Shown: positions 11,496-24,200 of the stretch, in pieces
Layout of the letters: every line of letters starts with the position of its first letter
Position numbering within the stretch: the first letter of the stretch is position 1
Source: Cristatella mucedo
Lineage: Eukaryota; Bryozoa; Phylactolaemata; Cristatellidae
Reading direction: 5' to 3'
NCBI GenBank assembly: GCA_009760855.2
Contig: WPIO01000038.1
Coordinates: 2,895,001-2,959,000 of the forward strand
DNA: 64,000 nt
The notes under the pieces: generated by a model
The model's input: the letters and a program-made list of their open reading frames with translations, nothing else
What the model was told of the DNA's origin: nothing
Database searches by the model: none
Program-made: the position numbers and the translations under genes

Positions 11496-12299
11496 TCGGA
11501 AAGTTAGTGCTAAATAACTCGGTTTGAAGGTTAGGCTGAGTATTTACGCCTCAGTCCCGAGGGAGAGCTGCGGTCGGACGATAGCCGGCCGAGGCCAACC
11601 GGACGGAGCTGAAGGCACGCTGCTGCCAGAGCACGTTCAACAGCTCTGCGTGCCGGCCGAAACCGACGACACGATTGCCCGGGGAGGGGGCAGAACGACA
11701 GTCGGAGTCGACAGTCGGAGCTCATGAGTCGGATGCCGACATTTTTCGAATGTTGAAACGCAAACGGAGGCGCCTGGCAGCACCGCTCGCAAGAGAGCAA
11801 AGTTTAGCCGGGCAATGCTCGTAGCTAGCCTGCTTCCTTGCTAGCCTGCTTCCTTGCCGCTCTCGAATTGGCCGAATTGGCACAACGAAACTCGACAACA
11901 ACGCTCTCGAATTGGCACAACGGAAGCGTTAACGGATTCGGACGGTCGGCGAATCGCATCATCCGCGCAGCACGACGAAAGCTGTAGCACGGCTGTGTGC
12001 AGCGGCCGGGTCAGGGGACGAAGCTCAGGTCAGCTCACGACACCTGGAGTGGACTCGCACACAGCTCATGACTCGAGTCGAAGGTCAAGCAGACGACATT
12101 GAGAGGTAAGCAGAGGCAGCCACAGGGAAGCCAACGACGGAGCGGCCCTTCACAGCGAGCAGCTGCAGCAGACAGCTGCTCGCTCTAAAACTAGCGTGTA
12201 TCTATTCCACGGAGGGCAGAACATTCCTCGGCCAAGGCTTTGGACAGACGAAACGTCACGGTGAGGCAGGCAAGAGAGGGAGGATTTAGGGAGAAGAGA
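11496..12299. other. GC- and CpG-rich stretch, no gene recognised
   Basis: CpG-rich sequence with short local duplications: the 16-mer GCTAGCCTGCTTCCTT occurs twice at 11824-11856, and CTCTCGAATTGG recurs at 11860-11925. It could be an unmethylated island or an untranslated exon. I see no coding frame with a recognisable domain. Confidence 0.4.
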
Positions 12300-12485
12300 C
12301 GAGGATTGGCAGGGTGATCGAGGCGAGATGAACCGGACGGGTATGCATTTATCAACGATTGCGGTTCACCGCCCAAGTGGTTCGAGCCCTGCATCAGGCA
12401 ATACTTTATTGCCTGCTGAAAGGGGCATGATAGCTGTTAAAGTTTTCTGCTGCTTTTTAAATGAGGAATGCTGAATAAGTCAATC
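12300..12485 (+). mobile_element. SINE2 copy, diverged
   Basis: A box-B-like GTGGTTCGAGCCCTG is followed by the SINE2 body (TACTTTATTGCCTGCTG, GCATGATAGCTGTTAA, AATGAGGAATGCTG). It is recognisable only next to the better SINE2 copies. Confidence 0.55.
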
Positions 12486-12499
12486 CTTACTTTTTAGAA

Positions 12500-12895
12500 A
12501 TAGCAAGAATAAGATATCTGTATAGCACTCTAAGGTACTGTACATGTGCTGAAAAGGAAGACTGTCAATTAGTTAGCAATAAAAAGTGTTAATGCAGGCT
12601 GAGCCTGTGAATATTACCACAGCCCACACCGAGATGCTAAAGCTACAGCATATGTAATGTGCAAAGAAAGAGACTTAAGTTCTCGGAGAGCATAAATATG
12701 CAAATGCCTCGTTATTATTACTATAACGTGCTCAGTGTCAGTATGCACATGGACACACAGCATTTCACACACCCCCGTTAAAGGCTGGAAGAGAAAAGTG
12801 CATTTTAAGCTTCTTTTAAATGTGGTGAAGTCAGAGAATGCCAGGACGTCAGTCGGAAGTGAGTTCCTAAGCACTAAGAGTATGTAAACTCCAGG
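12500..12895. mobile_element. Three old LINE-B end fragments in mixed orientation
   Basis: An antisense tail (12500-12560), a sense tail (12620-12725, AAGAAAGAGACTTAAGTTCT then TTATTATTA) and an antisense ORF2 end (12726-12895, with a TTCTTTTAAATGTGGTGAAG block). All are diverged. Confidence 0.55.
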
Positions 12896-12973
12896 CGCAA
12901 TCAAAAAGATTTGATGACGGAAGAATAGGCAGCATCACAAATACAAATACAAACACACTGAGATGCAGTGACA

Positions 12974-13282
<309 letters not shown>

Positions 13283-13818
13283 AGGGTTGAGATAGAGCAC
13301 ACACGAGAGCAGTGTCAGTGGTTCGTATGGCCAGCCGATTGATCATCGTGACACGATGCATGCCTTCGGGTAGTGAACAAGTACAAGCACCTCTTCCTGC
13401 ACACAAGTACACAAGCTTGCCGATGACATCGATTCAGGAGCAGCCAGCTGCATCCGGTGAGAAGCGGCGCTACTCTCAAGCTCCTGTCCTTTTCTCTCCA
13501 ATCATTGTTACACGTTACTGCAAAACTTTTCAACCCTGTCCCTATCGGTCGGTCGAAGCGCCGCCTGAACCGTCCCTCTGGGCTATTCCTGAGGAACGGC
13601 GCCCCAGCAGTAATCAAAAGCAGACGAAGCAAAGCCATGATTAATCGACAGAGTTAATTCTTGCAGTTGCACGTGCAACAGTCAGTCAGCTGGGAGGGGG
13701 AAGTGCCAGGCGGCAGACAGGGGCATCTGAGCAAGCAGCTGCCAGGCGAATCGTTGCTTTGCAAATCACCGACAAAGGCAGCAATACATGGCAGGTGTAT
13801 GCACATGTGTGTGGTGTG

Positions 13819-13822
<4 letters not shown>
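13283..13822. other. No recognisable feature
   Basis: Unique-looking sequence. The overlapping frames of about 100 codons on the two strands show no motif or repeat counterpart. Confidence 0.45.

Positions 13823-13868
<46 letters not shown>
13823..13868. repeat. (TG)n microsatellite
   Basis: About 22 TG units. Confidence 0.97.
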
Positions 13869-13984
13869 CAACCACTCATGCGCTCATCATGCAACACCCA
13901 ACCGATTCGCAACGGCATAGAGTGAGTGTCTCTTTGGCGATGCTTTAAGCAAATCGACCATTTGAGCAGGATAAGCTTAAACAA

Positions 13985-14146
13985 GTATAATTCACTTGTA
14001 TGGGCCCTTAAAGAACTTAATCTCTATTCAGGTACTTCACATATGCCATGACACTCGAACCCACAATGGTAATCAAATACATTCACCTTGACCTCGGTCG
14101 TTAAAGGCGAGCCCTTAACCATTGGGCCAAACCAGCGCTGCAGTTA
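13985..14146 (-). mobile_element. SINE1 copy (tRNA head, LINE-B-like tail)
   Basis: On the - strand there is a tRNA-like box A (TGGCCCAATGGTTAAG) near 14130 and a box-B-like GGGTTCGAGTG. The tail (GAATAGAGATTAAGTTCTTT) resembles the LINE-B 3' hairpin. Confidence 0.75.
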
Positions 14147-16539
14147 CCGAGTGGCAGAGCAAATACACACAACTCAGGAGTGCTGCTGCATTAAGGATAG
14201 AAAGTCACTTGCACGGCACCCCCTATAATTCATAGGATACTTTACAAATTCAGTGCTTTTCACTTATCAGCTCGCCACTAGGTGCCGTGAGCATGATCCT
14301 TACCGACACACATTCTTGTACATACACACACGCACGCACACAAACATTTTCTCACTCCTGCATGAGCCCGAGTGCGTATGTCTGCATGTGACATCACCGA
14401 CTGCTGCATATATTACAACCCATCCCATTCTATCAGGCTGCATCATATGCTCGTCTCGTACTCGCTTCTCGGTGACAAGCCTGCGTGAGTCAACCTCGGT
14501 GCAAGCATGTAACCGACAGCTTCGTCTTCTTGCTCGGAGCACAGTAGGTGGCCAGGCAGCAGTAATGTCCCTGTCCAAAACCCCTGTCCCAATCGGCACG
14601 AGGCCGTCATGGCAGAACTTCCGGAGAGGGGGGGGCTCCACCGAAGATAAGGTGGGATAATCCGTAGAGGGATAATTACTGCTGCTGCTGCTAACAGTGA
14701 TCCATAAAAAACAGACACAAACACTTGAGACATGAAGATGAAGACAGCCTCGCACAGCGACACATGCGACCGACGATACAGCTCAGATGCCGATGGCAAA
14801 GTTTAAAGGCGGCGGCATCAGGACAAACCGGGCTCGTTCGGCAGTGGCAGCATCAGCATCTGCACAGTTCAAGCAGGAGGAGCTCGCAACGAGCAAAACT
14901 GCGCGGCAATCGTCCGCTCGCGGGCAGGCAAAACTCACGTGTAAGTCACATCGATCAGCACTGCGCGCTTTTGCAATCGAAGAAGGAAGAGCACGTTCAC
15001 ACGGCACACGCCACGGCAGCAGCCGCAGAGACTGATTGAAATACTGCAGACTGATTGGCAAACAGCGTGCGGCCGGCACAACGAGGCAAACACCGAGTGC
15101 GACTCGAACGGAGCATTACGCGCGAGTGGTTAGCCGCTGTGGCCACACGCTGATATGACATCTGACGCTGATCAGCCACGGCTGCAGCGGCAGCAACACT
15201 TTAGCAGCAGTGCTAATCAACAGCACGTAGGATCGACAAACCTTTGGGTAGCGTGGCAGCACCTACAGCAGACAGGCTAAAGACTACACACACAGTGGCC
15301 AGCCACAGCGGGCAGCGGCAGGCGAGGCTGGCCGGGCGGCAATGGCGCATACGCACTCCGCTGGCTAGCCACTGGCGCATGCAGCCAGCACTCTCTATGC
15401 TCGAGCGAGCGAGCTTTCTGAAGCGCAAGCTCGAAGCTGCGAGCTTCCACGCCGATAGACCGTTGCCGATTTCAATACCAACCCGTGTGTTCAATAGTGA
15501 GATGCAGTGGAAACCTCCGTGCACATTCCTGCATAAACGGGAGAACGAATGGCCGAACCTTTCAACTCAAGGCAGCAACACAGCAGCAGGCTTTCTTCAG
15601 CCTCACTCAATCGCAGTAGCACCAGCCAAAACTAGAGTAGAAAAACTAGAAACTAGAGCAGTAGAAGCAGCGGTGGAGGCAGCAGCAGCAGCAGCGGCAG
15701 CGGCAGCAGCAGCAGCAGGCTTTCTCCACCCTCACTCAATCGCAGTAGCACCAGCCAAAACTATCTGCGAGTGTCCCTCAGCTCTAGTTTCATCCTACTC
15801 TTCTGCTGACGAGGGAGAGGCGTGTTGACACGACTGCTAGCGGCGCACTGCGATTTTGCAACAAACCCACACCTGCACTTATCGGCAAATGCCATTCGAT
15901 CGCCTGGCGCTATGTGCTGATTATCCACGAGGCCTCTGCAGCCTCCCCCCTGTCTAAAGGAGATCGAGCAGCCTCCATTTGGGACCAAGGGAAGGCTGCA
16001 GACAGCAGGCATGCTGTTCCGACGAGTTCATTTCGTGTCACGTACAACGAAAATCGGTCGTTGCCACTCTCACCCGAGAAGCGTCATCTAGATGCACAGC
16101 CAAGGTATACTGCCTGGAACGGTACTTTACTTAGCCCTATCAAAGAAATCAGCATACCATTTCTGTAAAAAAGATGGCGCTGCTCTCAGCGGTGCTTGAG
16201 CACCCTTCCTGGGCTTCATCAATCTTTTTGAAGATCAGAGCCCGTGATAAGGGATAGGGTATAGCAGACGGCCCCGAGGTGCAAGTCATGTAGCATTGGG
16301 TACAAAGGAAAAAATTACCATAAATAATTTGACCAAAATCCAAATCACTTTCATTTTCAGAGCACACGTAACAGCAGTGGCATCAAGAGTAAGATTTCTT
16401 ATCATGTTTTTTGCACAATACGCGACCAATCTCGCCAGCATTAACCTATTTTACACATGGGAAAAAGTTATTATGGCAAGTCGATTTGGCTTCTCGTTGC
16501 TCCGATCACTTGGGTCGAATCCAATTAGTAGCTTCTTGT
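14147..16539. other. GC-rich unique stretch, no gene recognised
   Basis: A relatively GC-rich region with many overlapping frames on both strands. It includes a 194-codon + frame at 15244-15828 that ends in an Ala/Glu-rich (GCA)n part. I recognise no domain, and the frame has no splice or homology support. A local duplication lies at 15586-15765. Confidence 0.4.
15586..15765. repeat. Duplicated 45-bp segment flanking a (GCA/GCG)n tract
   Basis: The segment starting CAGGCTTTCTTCAGCCTCAC (15586) recurs at about 15716 with three differences. A GCAGCAGCGGCAGCGGCAGC tract separates the two copies. Confidence 0.85.
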
Positions 16540-17225
16540 AGGGGCACACTGCTCGCTGGCCTACCGGCATGTGCGATCAGGCGATTGCAGCTGGTGCCAA
16601 ACTCCGCAGCCAGGCTTGTCTGTCGTGAGTGTTGCAGTTGCACATCACACCACATCTCGCCGACCTGCACTGGCTCCCAGTCAAGCAACGGATTGACTTC
16701 AAGGTTTTGTCACTCCCTTTTAGGTCACTTCATTCTTTGGCTCCAGCCTATCTCTCAGATCTACTCCCCCATCAGGCCAAGCATCGTACCACCCGCTTTT
16801 CAGAATCCAACAGTCTACAAAAACCCCGTACAAACCTCAAATCCTTTGGAGACCGTGCATTTAGCTCGTATGCTCCCAAAGCCTGGAACTCCCTCACGAC
16901 TTGGGTCAGATCATCCCCTGACCTGACCACATTTAAAAAGAATTTAAAACACCTATTTAGGACAGCATTTAGTGGGTCCCTGTGATTCGTCGTTCATGTG
17001 CTCATGCGTGCTGACACTGTGCATGCTGCCACTAACCACATTTGCATGCTGACCCTGTGCATGTCACCCCTAACCATATTATTCATTTTTTTTGTTTTAC
17101 CAAGCATGATTTTACTCACCACTCAATTGCATTTCCCTTTGCAGCAAATGTAAAGCACCTAGAAAGAGATTAAGTTCTCCGAGGGCGCTTTATTAAGCGC
17201 ATTACTACTATTATCATTATTATTA
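16540..17225 (+). mobile_element. LINE-B 3' fragment
   Basis: It starts in the LLAGLPACAIRRLQL region. It continues, with one frameshift, through HWLPVKQRIDFKVLSL, APAYLSDLLPHQAKHRTTRF and PKAWNSLTTW, then the 3' UTR, a hairpin (AAGAGATTAAGTTCTCCGAG) and an interrupted ATT tail. Confidence 0.9.
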
Positions 17226-18054
17226 TCACATTGTCTAAGCAAGGTTATGATCATTCATGCATTGTGCCATATTATAAGCTTGCAACTCCCTTTCTTTTGG
17301 TAGTCAAGCAGCAACTTTGACTTTGAAAATAAATGCAGGCGACACGTGAAGGCTATAATTCCAGATGGGTACGTTGCCCTCCACACCAAAGAGAGTTGGC
17401 AGGCCCATAGGATAAAGGGAAGTAGGGAGTAGACTAACAGGCCATGGCTCCAATCTGTAAACTGACCCAGCAAGACGTGGCCAGGCAGCTTGCCGTGCGA
17501 CCAACGTGCATACTAAGCACCACATACAAGTGGCGGCCTGTGGCCAGGTCAAGATTTAACTCCCGATTGGCTAAACCCTGTCAGTGGCACTGGTGTTCCG
17601 GAAGGGGAATAGAGTCACTTCAATACTTGCTCACTGCACACCAATGGCAAGTTTCGAGATAAATAGCCATGTCTAGAATAGTTGCTATTTTGGTGGCTGC
17701 CAAAATAAGAAGGCTCAGCCAAACTCGAGATGGCACGATACACACATGAAACTGTCAAGCATGCAAATACCACCATTGCCTGGGTGCCGTATGCATACAC
17801 ATTTTACCATGATGCAGCTCCACACGAACGTCCTATGGCTGGGCCTTCTTTCGCGTCAACTGGAGAATGGGTTGGCTGGTGGTTATCGAAGTGCAGCACT
17901 TTGCATCAAGTTACATGCTCTCAAATCCAGCTTCATTGAAACACTCCTTCACAGGTAGCTCAATGGATCCAAGACACATGCACCCACACGATCTAACATC
18001 AAGCACACAGCACGATTGCCAATACGATAACCGACCACTTATTGCTAAACTCCT
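17226..18054. other. No recognisable feature
   Basis: Unique-looking sequence with short motif-free frames. Confidence 0.45.
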
Positions 18055-18124
18055 CCCTCTCTCTCTCTCTCTCTCTCCCCTCTCTGTCTCTCTCTCTCCC
18101 CTCTCTGTCTCTCTCTCGCTCTCT
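18055..18124. repeat. (CT)n-rich tract
   Basis: CT units interrupted by CCCCTCTGTCTC blocks that recur at regular spacing. Confidence 0.9.
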
Positions 18125-18198
18125 GATCCGAAGTTTTCTGACTACCATGCGGGGATGCTCGTCGAACTTCACGACAAAATTACACCTGATTATTGCAG

Positions 18199-18273
18199 AT
18201 AATATTATTATATGTAATATTATTATTATACATATATTATTATTTGTATTATATATAAATAATAATATTGCAG
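18199..18273. repeat. AT-rich imperfect palindrome
   Basis: ATAATATTATTATATG and its near inverse ATATAAATAATAATATT face each other, flanked by copies of ATTGCAGAT. This looks like an expanded AT-rich cruciform-prone repeat. Confidence 0.6.
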
Positions 18274-18464
18274 ATAGTGCCGCAGTGCGACACAGTGCAC
18301 AAGCTTTACAATGCAAGATTGCACGTACAAAGCAGCTCAAGAGGTCACTATCTCACAATCGCTAGCAGAGGTAAGAGCAAGAGAACTGAAGACTGGCAGG
18401 CACTCAGAAAATAAACTGGGCGAATAGTTAAGTTAAAGCTTCGAATGAGCCCAAATAAAAGGTG

Positions 18465-18640
18465 AAGGCTGATTGAACAGCCTGATTTATGTAGCAGCAG
18501 AAGAGCCTTGCCGAGCATCACTACCGCTTGCGATGGACAATAAAGGGTCGCCCACTGCAGGATTTGAACCTACGCCCTGAATCCTTAGGAATTTCGAGGA
18601 CCTGACCCCCCTAAGACCCAGCCCAGCAGCCAATAAGGAC
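18465..18640 (-). mobile_element. SINE2 copy
   Basis: On the - strand it has a box-B-like GGTTCAAATCCTGCAGTGGG, then GACCCTTTATTGTCC, a CGGTAGTGATGC block, GGCTCTTCTGCTGC and AGGCTGTTCAATCAG. It matches the copy at 43,455-43,650. Confidence 0.8.
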
Positions 18641-20039
18641 AAGAACAAACCAATAGCTAATGGTGGCTAGTCACGGGTGGACAACTCACTGTCAGTATTT
18701 CCCTGACGTCCTTGAGGACACGGAACGTTTCTTCTCGCACCATCCATTTGAATTCAGCTACCTGAAAAGATTTAATGCAGCCGAACATGAAGCCACGAAG
18801 CTCGAAACAGCGGCGGCGGCAGCAAGAAAACGCTGGTATTTACTTTATGCTAGAGAACATATTCAAATTTGCTTTAATTCTTAGGTATAAAGTGTGTTCT
18901 GCCACTATGCTTAAAATAAATTGAAAGTTTTACCATACAAACTTGGCTTCTATGGTCGGGACAACAATACTTCAAAATTCCCTGGTTTTTGCTTATGTAC
19001 GATGCAAACATCAGATTTGCACATATAGCAAGTGTTGTACCGCTACTCGAATCAGTGAGGGTTAGGAAGGAATAATAAAATAAAGTACTATGCACAGAAG
19101 TATAAAAGTACAGGTATCTTGTACGAAAATTGTAGTCTATATTATTGCAGAGTAAGAGAATAATGAACAGCCATGTTTAATTGATACCACATCAAGAGGT
19201 TGCTTGTCCTCAGCTGTTTCATTTTGCCATACTTGTAGCCAATTTATCGAGTCAAAATCATAATAGTACTCCGTGAAAGAGCCTCCTAACATGTGCTAGG
19301 CCTACGAAGCATAATTCGGTATGCCGGTCTGGGATCAAGACATGCCCTCGGAAACTCAACATCCCGGTTCAAATACGAACCCTGCTCGCGAAAGTATCGA
19401 GAAAAATTGCTGCTCTTTAGATAGAATCTCATGCAAAATATAATTTAAAGTGAGAAACCTAATTTTCTAATCTATATATGTAATCCTGGTAGGTATGCTT
19501 ACAGGCTGGTAAGGCAAAAAAGAGAGCAATGCAGTTTGAGAGTATGCCGTTGTGTATGTGCACATGAGGAATCGACTGGCCACTCAAGAAACTCCTACCT
19601 CCTAATGGTTGAGCCTTACAGACGTCAAGCTGGTCTACTAAAAAGTCCATGCTGACTGAGCATCTGACCTCTAGGCTCGATAGGGGTGAAACTTATTGGA
19701 CGAAAGCATGAAAGTAACAGATTAGGAAATGCATCTACAACTTTATTCCAACTTCTTCAGTCGGCAAGATGGGCCGTGCTTTGGCATTACTGTGGCCAGC
19801 CTGTTCGAGGCGATAGCAATCAGCTGAAACCCAGATAATAGCGCCTATTCATAGACAGTTCATTCAGGTGCCTCAAAGCAGCGCCGCTTCATAGGGGCAC
19901 AAGTACTCGCCACACCCCTATGGCTGTCACTCTGTGCACCTCAAAAAGGACTACAACATGTCAACATGTTAAGGCTGACAACTACGAGAAGCTGGTTTAG
20001 TTTCGCATGAAAAATTATGCCAAAATAGGAGGACACAAA
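18641..20039. other. No recognisable feature
   Basis: Unique-looking sequence. A 74-codon + frame at 18660 ends in an Ala-rich run but matches nothing I recognise. Confidence 0.45.
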
Positions 20040-20115
20040 GAAAACGTGAAGCGCCTAGAAAGAGATCGATTTCTCTGAGGGCACTTTATCAAGTGTATTA
20101 TCATTATTATTATGA
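20040..20115 (+). mobile_element. LINE-B 3' tail only
   Basis: Only the terminal hairpin (AAGCGCCTAGAAAGAGATCG, then TCTCTGAGGGC) and the ATT tail are present. This is an extreme 5' truncation. Confidence 0.8.
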
Positions 20116-20183
20116 TACAGAATGTCCCTCCAAGTCCACTGCCTTGATGCTCATCTTGGCAAATTGAAGGATGGAATATAGTA

Positions 20184-20275
20184 ATATTAATAATAAATTT
20201 GTTATAGCGCCCTCAGAGAATTCAATCTCTTTACATTTGGGCACTTTGCATTTGCTGCAAAGGAAGCACGACCGA
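20184..20275 (-). mobile_element. LINE-B 3' tail only
   Basis: An antisense ATT tail followed by the antisense hairpin region and the CTGCAAAGG block. It is opposite in orientation to the tail 70 bp upstream. Confidence 0.75.
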
Positions 20276-20321
20276 ACGGGATCTAGCTTACAGGAGCAGG
20301 GGTGAAGGGTACAGTGGTTCC

Positions 20322-20392
20322 AGGATTTACTGGACCAAGAGCGTCGTTACTAAGGATATACTGGACCATAAGCATCGTTATTAAGAGCAGTA
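20322..20392. repeat. Tandem duplication of about 35 bp
   Basis: GGATTTACTGGACCAAGAGC...GTTACTAAG is followed directly by GATATACTGGACCATAAGC...GTTATTAAG. Confidence 0.8.
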
Positions 20393-20599
20393 AAACAAAA
20401 AATCATGATGGGGGGGACTATGTTTGGGAGCTTTATTAAGAAAGCAGTTTTCAGCAGAGCCACAAATCTAAAAGACGTACTAGTTTCCGAACGCTTTTGA
20501 GTGGTCACGGTTGCACTAAAATCAAAGGCATAGTTTATTTTGATTCATTTTCTGGCCTTTCTGACTAAATATGAGCCACAAGATGCAAATTTGTAGGCA

Positions 20600-21190
20600 G
20601 ACTTCGCTATGCCGAAGTACACCTGGGCTGCCACGCCCACGGCCTCTGCCGAGGCCTCCCGCTCTCTCGCCAGTCAGAAAGCGCGGCGTGTCAGCGAATG
20701 GCTACTGAAGGAAGCTCGCCATAAATCTAGCGGCGCTTCTGCAGGCGACAGGAGGTTGCGAGGGCGCTTGCGACCGCGTCCAATACGCAAGATCAAACGG
20801 AGAGCAACTGGCAATAGCGCGACTGCCGTGCGAAGTGCCAGCCAAATAGGTCAGTAAAAGCGAAGCAATGCGGGGACGAAAATTAAAAGGAAGGTTCATG
20901 GTTGCGCTTGCCAGCAGAGCCAGCGACGGGAGATTCGCGAAAGAGATCATTACCAGCGCGTCCCTGGAGTCCTTCACCCAGTCCAACTCCATAACAGCTG
21001 ATGTACCGTAGCACTGTCACCTTAGCAAAGCGACTCAGCGACAGTTTTCTGCAGAACTTGTAAATATTTGCATAAATATTGTAAGTTTTGACATTTAGTA
21101 TATATAATTCAAGTTAATTGCTTACTTTGTCTTATCAATTACAACGTGATATTAAAGTCCGCCGACAATTTCTTACGCCGCACATCAGCA
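20600..21190 (+). promoter_or_regulatory. NSRP1: Likely NSRP1 promoter and 5' UTR
   Basis: The sequence just upstream of the NSRP1 start is GC-richer than its surroundings (20600-20900), with frequent CpG. A TATATAA lies at 21101-21107, about 85 bp before the ATG, but I cannot tell whether it is used. The transcription start cannot be read from sequence alone, and an untranslated upstream exon is possible. Confidence 0.35.
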
Positions 21191-21210
21191 ATGGCGGCGC
21201 CCGAGAAAAG
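21191..21210 (+). CDS. NSRP1: NSRP1 coding exon 1
   Basis: Codes for MAAPEK plus two bases of Arg7. The donor is AAAAG|GTCAGT. The reading joins precisely to YGLIL in exon 2. Confidence 0.85.
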
Positions 21211-24200
21211 GTCAGTCGCTATGCTAAGTTGTACGCTGCTGTTTACTGCTATCAGCTCGGATCTATCTGAAGTATGCCACTTCTGATTTTCGAAAGTAGA
21301 TTTCCGTCATAGCACAGGTTTAGGAGCCATAGCGCTTCAACCCGGTTTTATCCTTACTAAATCGCTTTAATGCGGAGAGACTCAAAACTTTCGGCACATT
21401 TATTTAGCAACGTCGGTCTTCGTAGAGAGCCAAGTGCGGCCCATCGTGGTCTGCACTCGCGCCACTCGCACAGTGAGTCTTTGGCGAAAGCAGAATTTTT
21501 GCCCAGACTGTGAGCTACATGTTCGTTGTCGAAGGCTGAGCCTCTTTGCACGTTAAATCGCGTGCTCGTTTCTGTGCAGCTCCGCTAGTTGGCACTGAGC
21601 CCTAATTAATGCGTTGCAGCGCCTCGAGGTCGATTCATAACTCGAGGATGGGGCTCGCATGTTCTGTCCGTTCTGTGCCGTTCCCAAAGTTTCTTATTCC
21701 TCGGATGTGATCGTTTGTGCGTAAGCGACAAGTCGCATATCCGAAATCCCGATGGCCTCTTTTTGGCCGCGTCTGAGCGAAACGTTATTGCTACATGGGC
21801 CGTGGCGAGAGAGACCGCCGCGCTCCTTGATGGTTAAGCAGCATTTATCGGTGCTGACTTGTAGCCAGAGGGCAGCTCCAAGCCAGGTTAAGAAGCCTTG
21901 CTTGGCATCGAACCTCACAAGGAATAGTGGAATCGTCATTTTGTAAACCACGGCTCTGTCTAACTGACTGCTGGCAGCTGGCGTTGGTGTTATCGCATTT
22001 TGTTGTCAGTCCAACCCTTTTCGGTCATCGAGTGCTTCTTGGTTGGTTCATGCACCACCATTCGAGTCCATCCTCGAAAGGTATATGATGCGAATGGTTT
22101 TTACCACAGCTTGGCAGGATTAATCTGATGGGTCTTGTGATGGGCTTTATGACCTTACGTTGCAATTGTGTTCGAATTTACATTTTTTCGTAGCAAGATT
22201 AATCTTGTTTGCACTTTCTTCAATGGTTATGGTGCAGTGGATTATACGGATTCTCTTGCACATTCGCAGTCGTCCCGACCTCCACGATTGTTTCTGCACA
22301 GTGCCTTTCTAATTGTATTAAGCATCACTTGTTCACCTTTGACATCAAGGGGATAGCCAGAATTTTTGCAAAGGGGCTAAATCTTGACCTCGAGGAAAGG
22401 TGCAAGATCAAAGCATTCGCTTAAAAGTCGGCATGGAAAGTTTGCTTAGTCGGTTCAAGAAACATCTGATCTTAAGTGTTTTTAAAGTGTCGGGATAGAG
22501 TTTCCGTTCTCTTTGGGTGCAATGCAAATGGCCTGTCACTATAATCATATTGTGACGTGTTATTTTAACTCTCCGGTTGAGATGTAAGTTAGTCGTAAAA
22601 CATTTTGGGAGTGCTGGACTCTTGCCAAAGGCACGGTTCCCCGAAAGCCTTTTATTTTGCTGCCCAACGAAGAAGCTCGCATCTTATACTTGGAGCCTGA
22701 AGCTGACAACCGAGGGTGCCACACTCGGCAGTCCCCTTTAGACCTTCTCGAAAGAGCTACCTCCACAGCGTGACTACATATGCGATTTCTTGTAAGAAAG
22801 CGATAGTCTCGTCTAGGTGCCGATTGTGCACGTCGAATGCTCCCCTCAAGTAGCCGTTCTAGGGACCACCTAAAAAGTGCTTATAGCTCTTAAAAAAATA
22901 ATTATTTATCCATAGGCGTTCATCCTTAAGACATGCCGCCAGATGAAGTGTCTGGAATCATGCGAAATGTCGTGTTGCTCCTGGCTCTGGTGGGAAGGAG
23001 GTTAGATCAACTAAATCCGGACGAAATACCTTTTTCGCATCCTCCAAGATCTACCGGTTCCTTACAGAAAAAGAAATTAATCGTACCCACCTTTGAAAGA
23101 AGATAATGATAATAATGTGTTTGATGTAGCACCGTCAGCAAATCCAATCTTTTTCTAGGCATTTAATACATTTGCTGCAAAGGAACTGTGATTCTTCGCA
23201 GCATTGGAGCGCCAACCGCAATCCTCGGCCCAACTAAAAACAATTGTTTTGTATCCCCATCCGACTCTCCACACGGAATGAGTGCCGTCCGGAAGCCCTT
23301 TACGCATCGTCTTAAAAGATGTGCGTGGCACTGATTTGGACAGCCTAAAGCTGCACCCGGAAGCTGCTCCCAGTCCGGCTGGCTTGCGAGTTTTCATCTA
23401 AAGAAAATGCCGGAGAGCGTCCGTAGGGATGGAGATGCGATGAAGGTGCATGCCGAAGATGCTCCGCCCGGAAGGTCTCTTTGCCCTTCGACACTAGTCC
23501 TGTCCTATTTTCTGTAGAAAGTCTAGCTCCATGCTGTCGTCCACGGGTGTGGAACACCGTACACGGGCTCTAATGTAATGTAATGTAATGCATCTCTGTC
23601 TGTAACTCCACAAAGTCATAAAGACCATGTGGGTGTTACGCAGGAGAGTTTTGTATAGCACACTCACAGCCTAAGCGGCTTTCGGTACGCATTCGGTAGC
23701 CAACAGACTTCGTCTCACGCAACAAAGAGAAAGTGGGAAGCATAGCAGAGTCAGGAGAGCAGTTGAGGTAGTCAGTAGCATAGAAGTAGCAGTTCAGGAC
23801 CGCTGAAAAAGATGTGCCATAGTCGGCAGTTGGAGAGTAGATGTCGTTGCGTAAGAATTGTGGAAGCGAGTTCCACAGTCTAGGACCTGCAGAGCTAAAA
23901 CTTCTGTCGCCAACTGTCTTTAAGCGGAGGAATGGGACAGCTAATTTATTGTCCACACAGGACCTGAGGGCGCGAACAGGCTGAAACTGATGCAGCAGTT
24001 CAGCTAGGTACGAAGGAGCCAAGCCGTGGCGGGCCTTGTGGGTCAGCGTAAGAACTTGGAGGCTTCTGGAACTTTCCGTAGCCTGGTAGCCCCTTACTGG
24101 AAGGCTAGTAGCCACCTTGGAGCGACTATCGGGCTTTGGGCGGGCGGTGCTGTGCCATGGACTCTTGTCTCATTGGCCAAGGAGGATGGGTTAAGCAGTA

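Noticed and set aside
15244-15828. 194-codon + frame with an Ala-rich end
   Set aside because: It lies in GC-rich DNA where stops are rare, has frames on the other strand too, and shows no domain or splice support.
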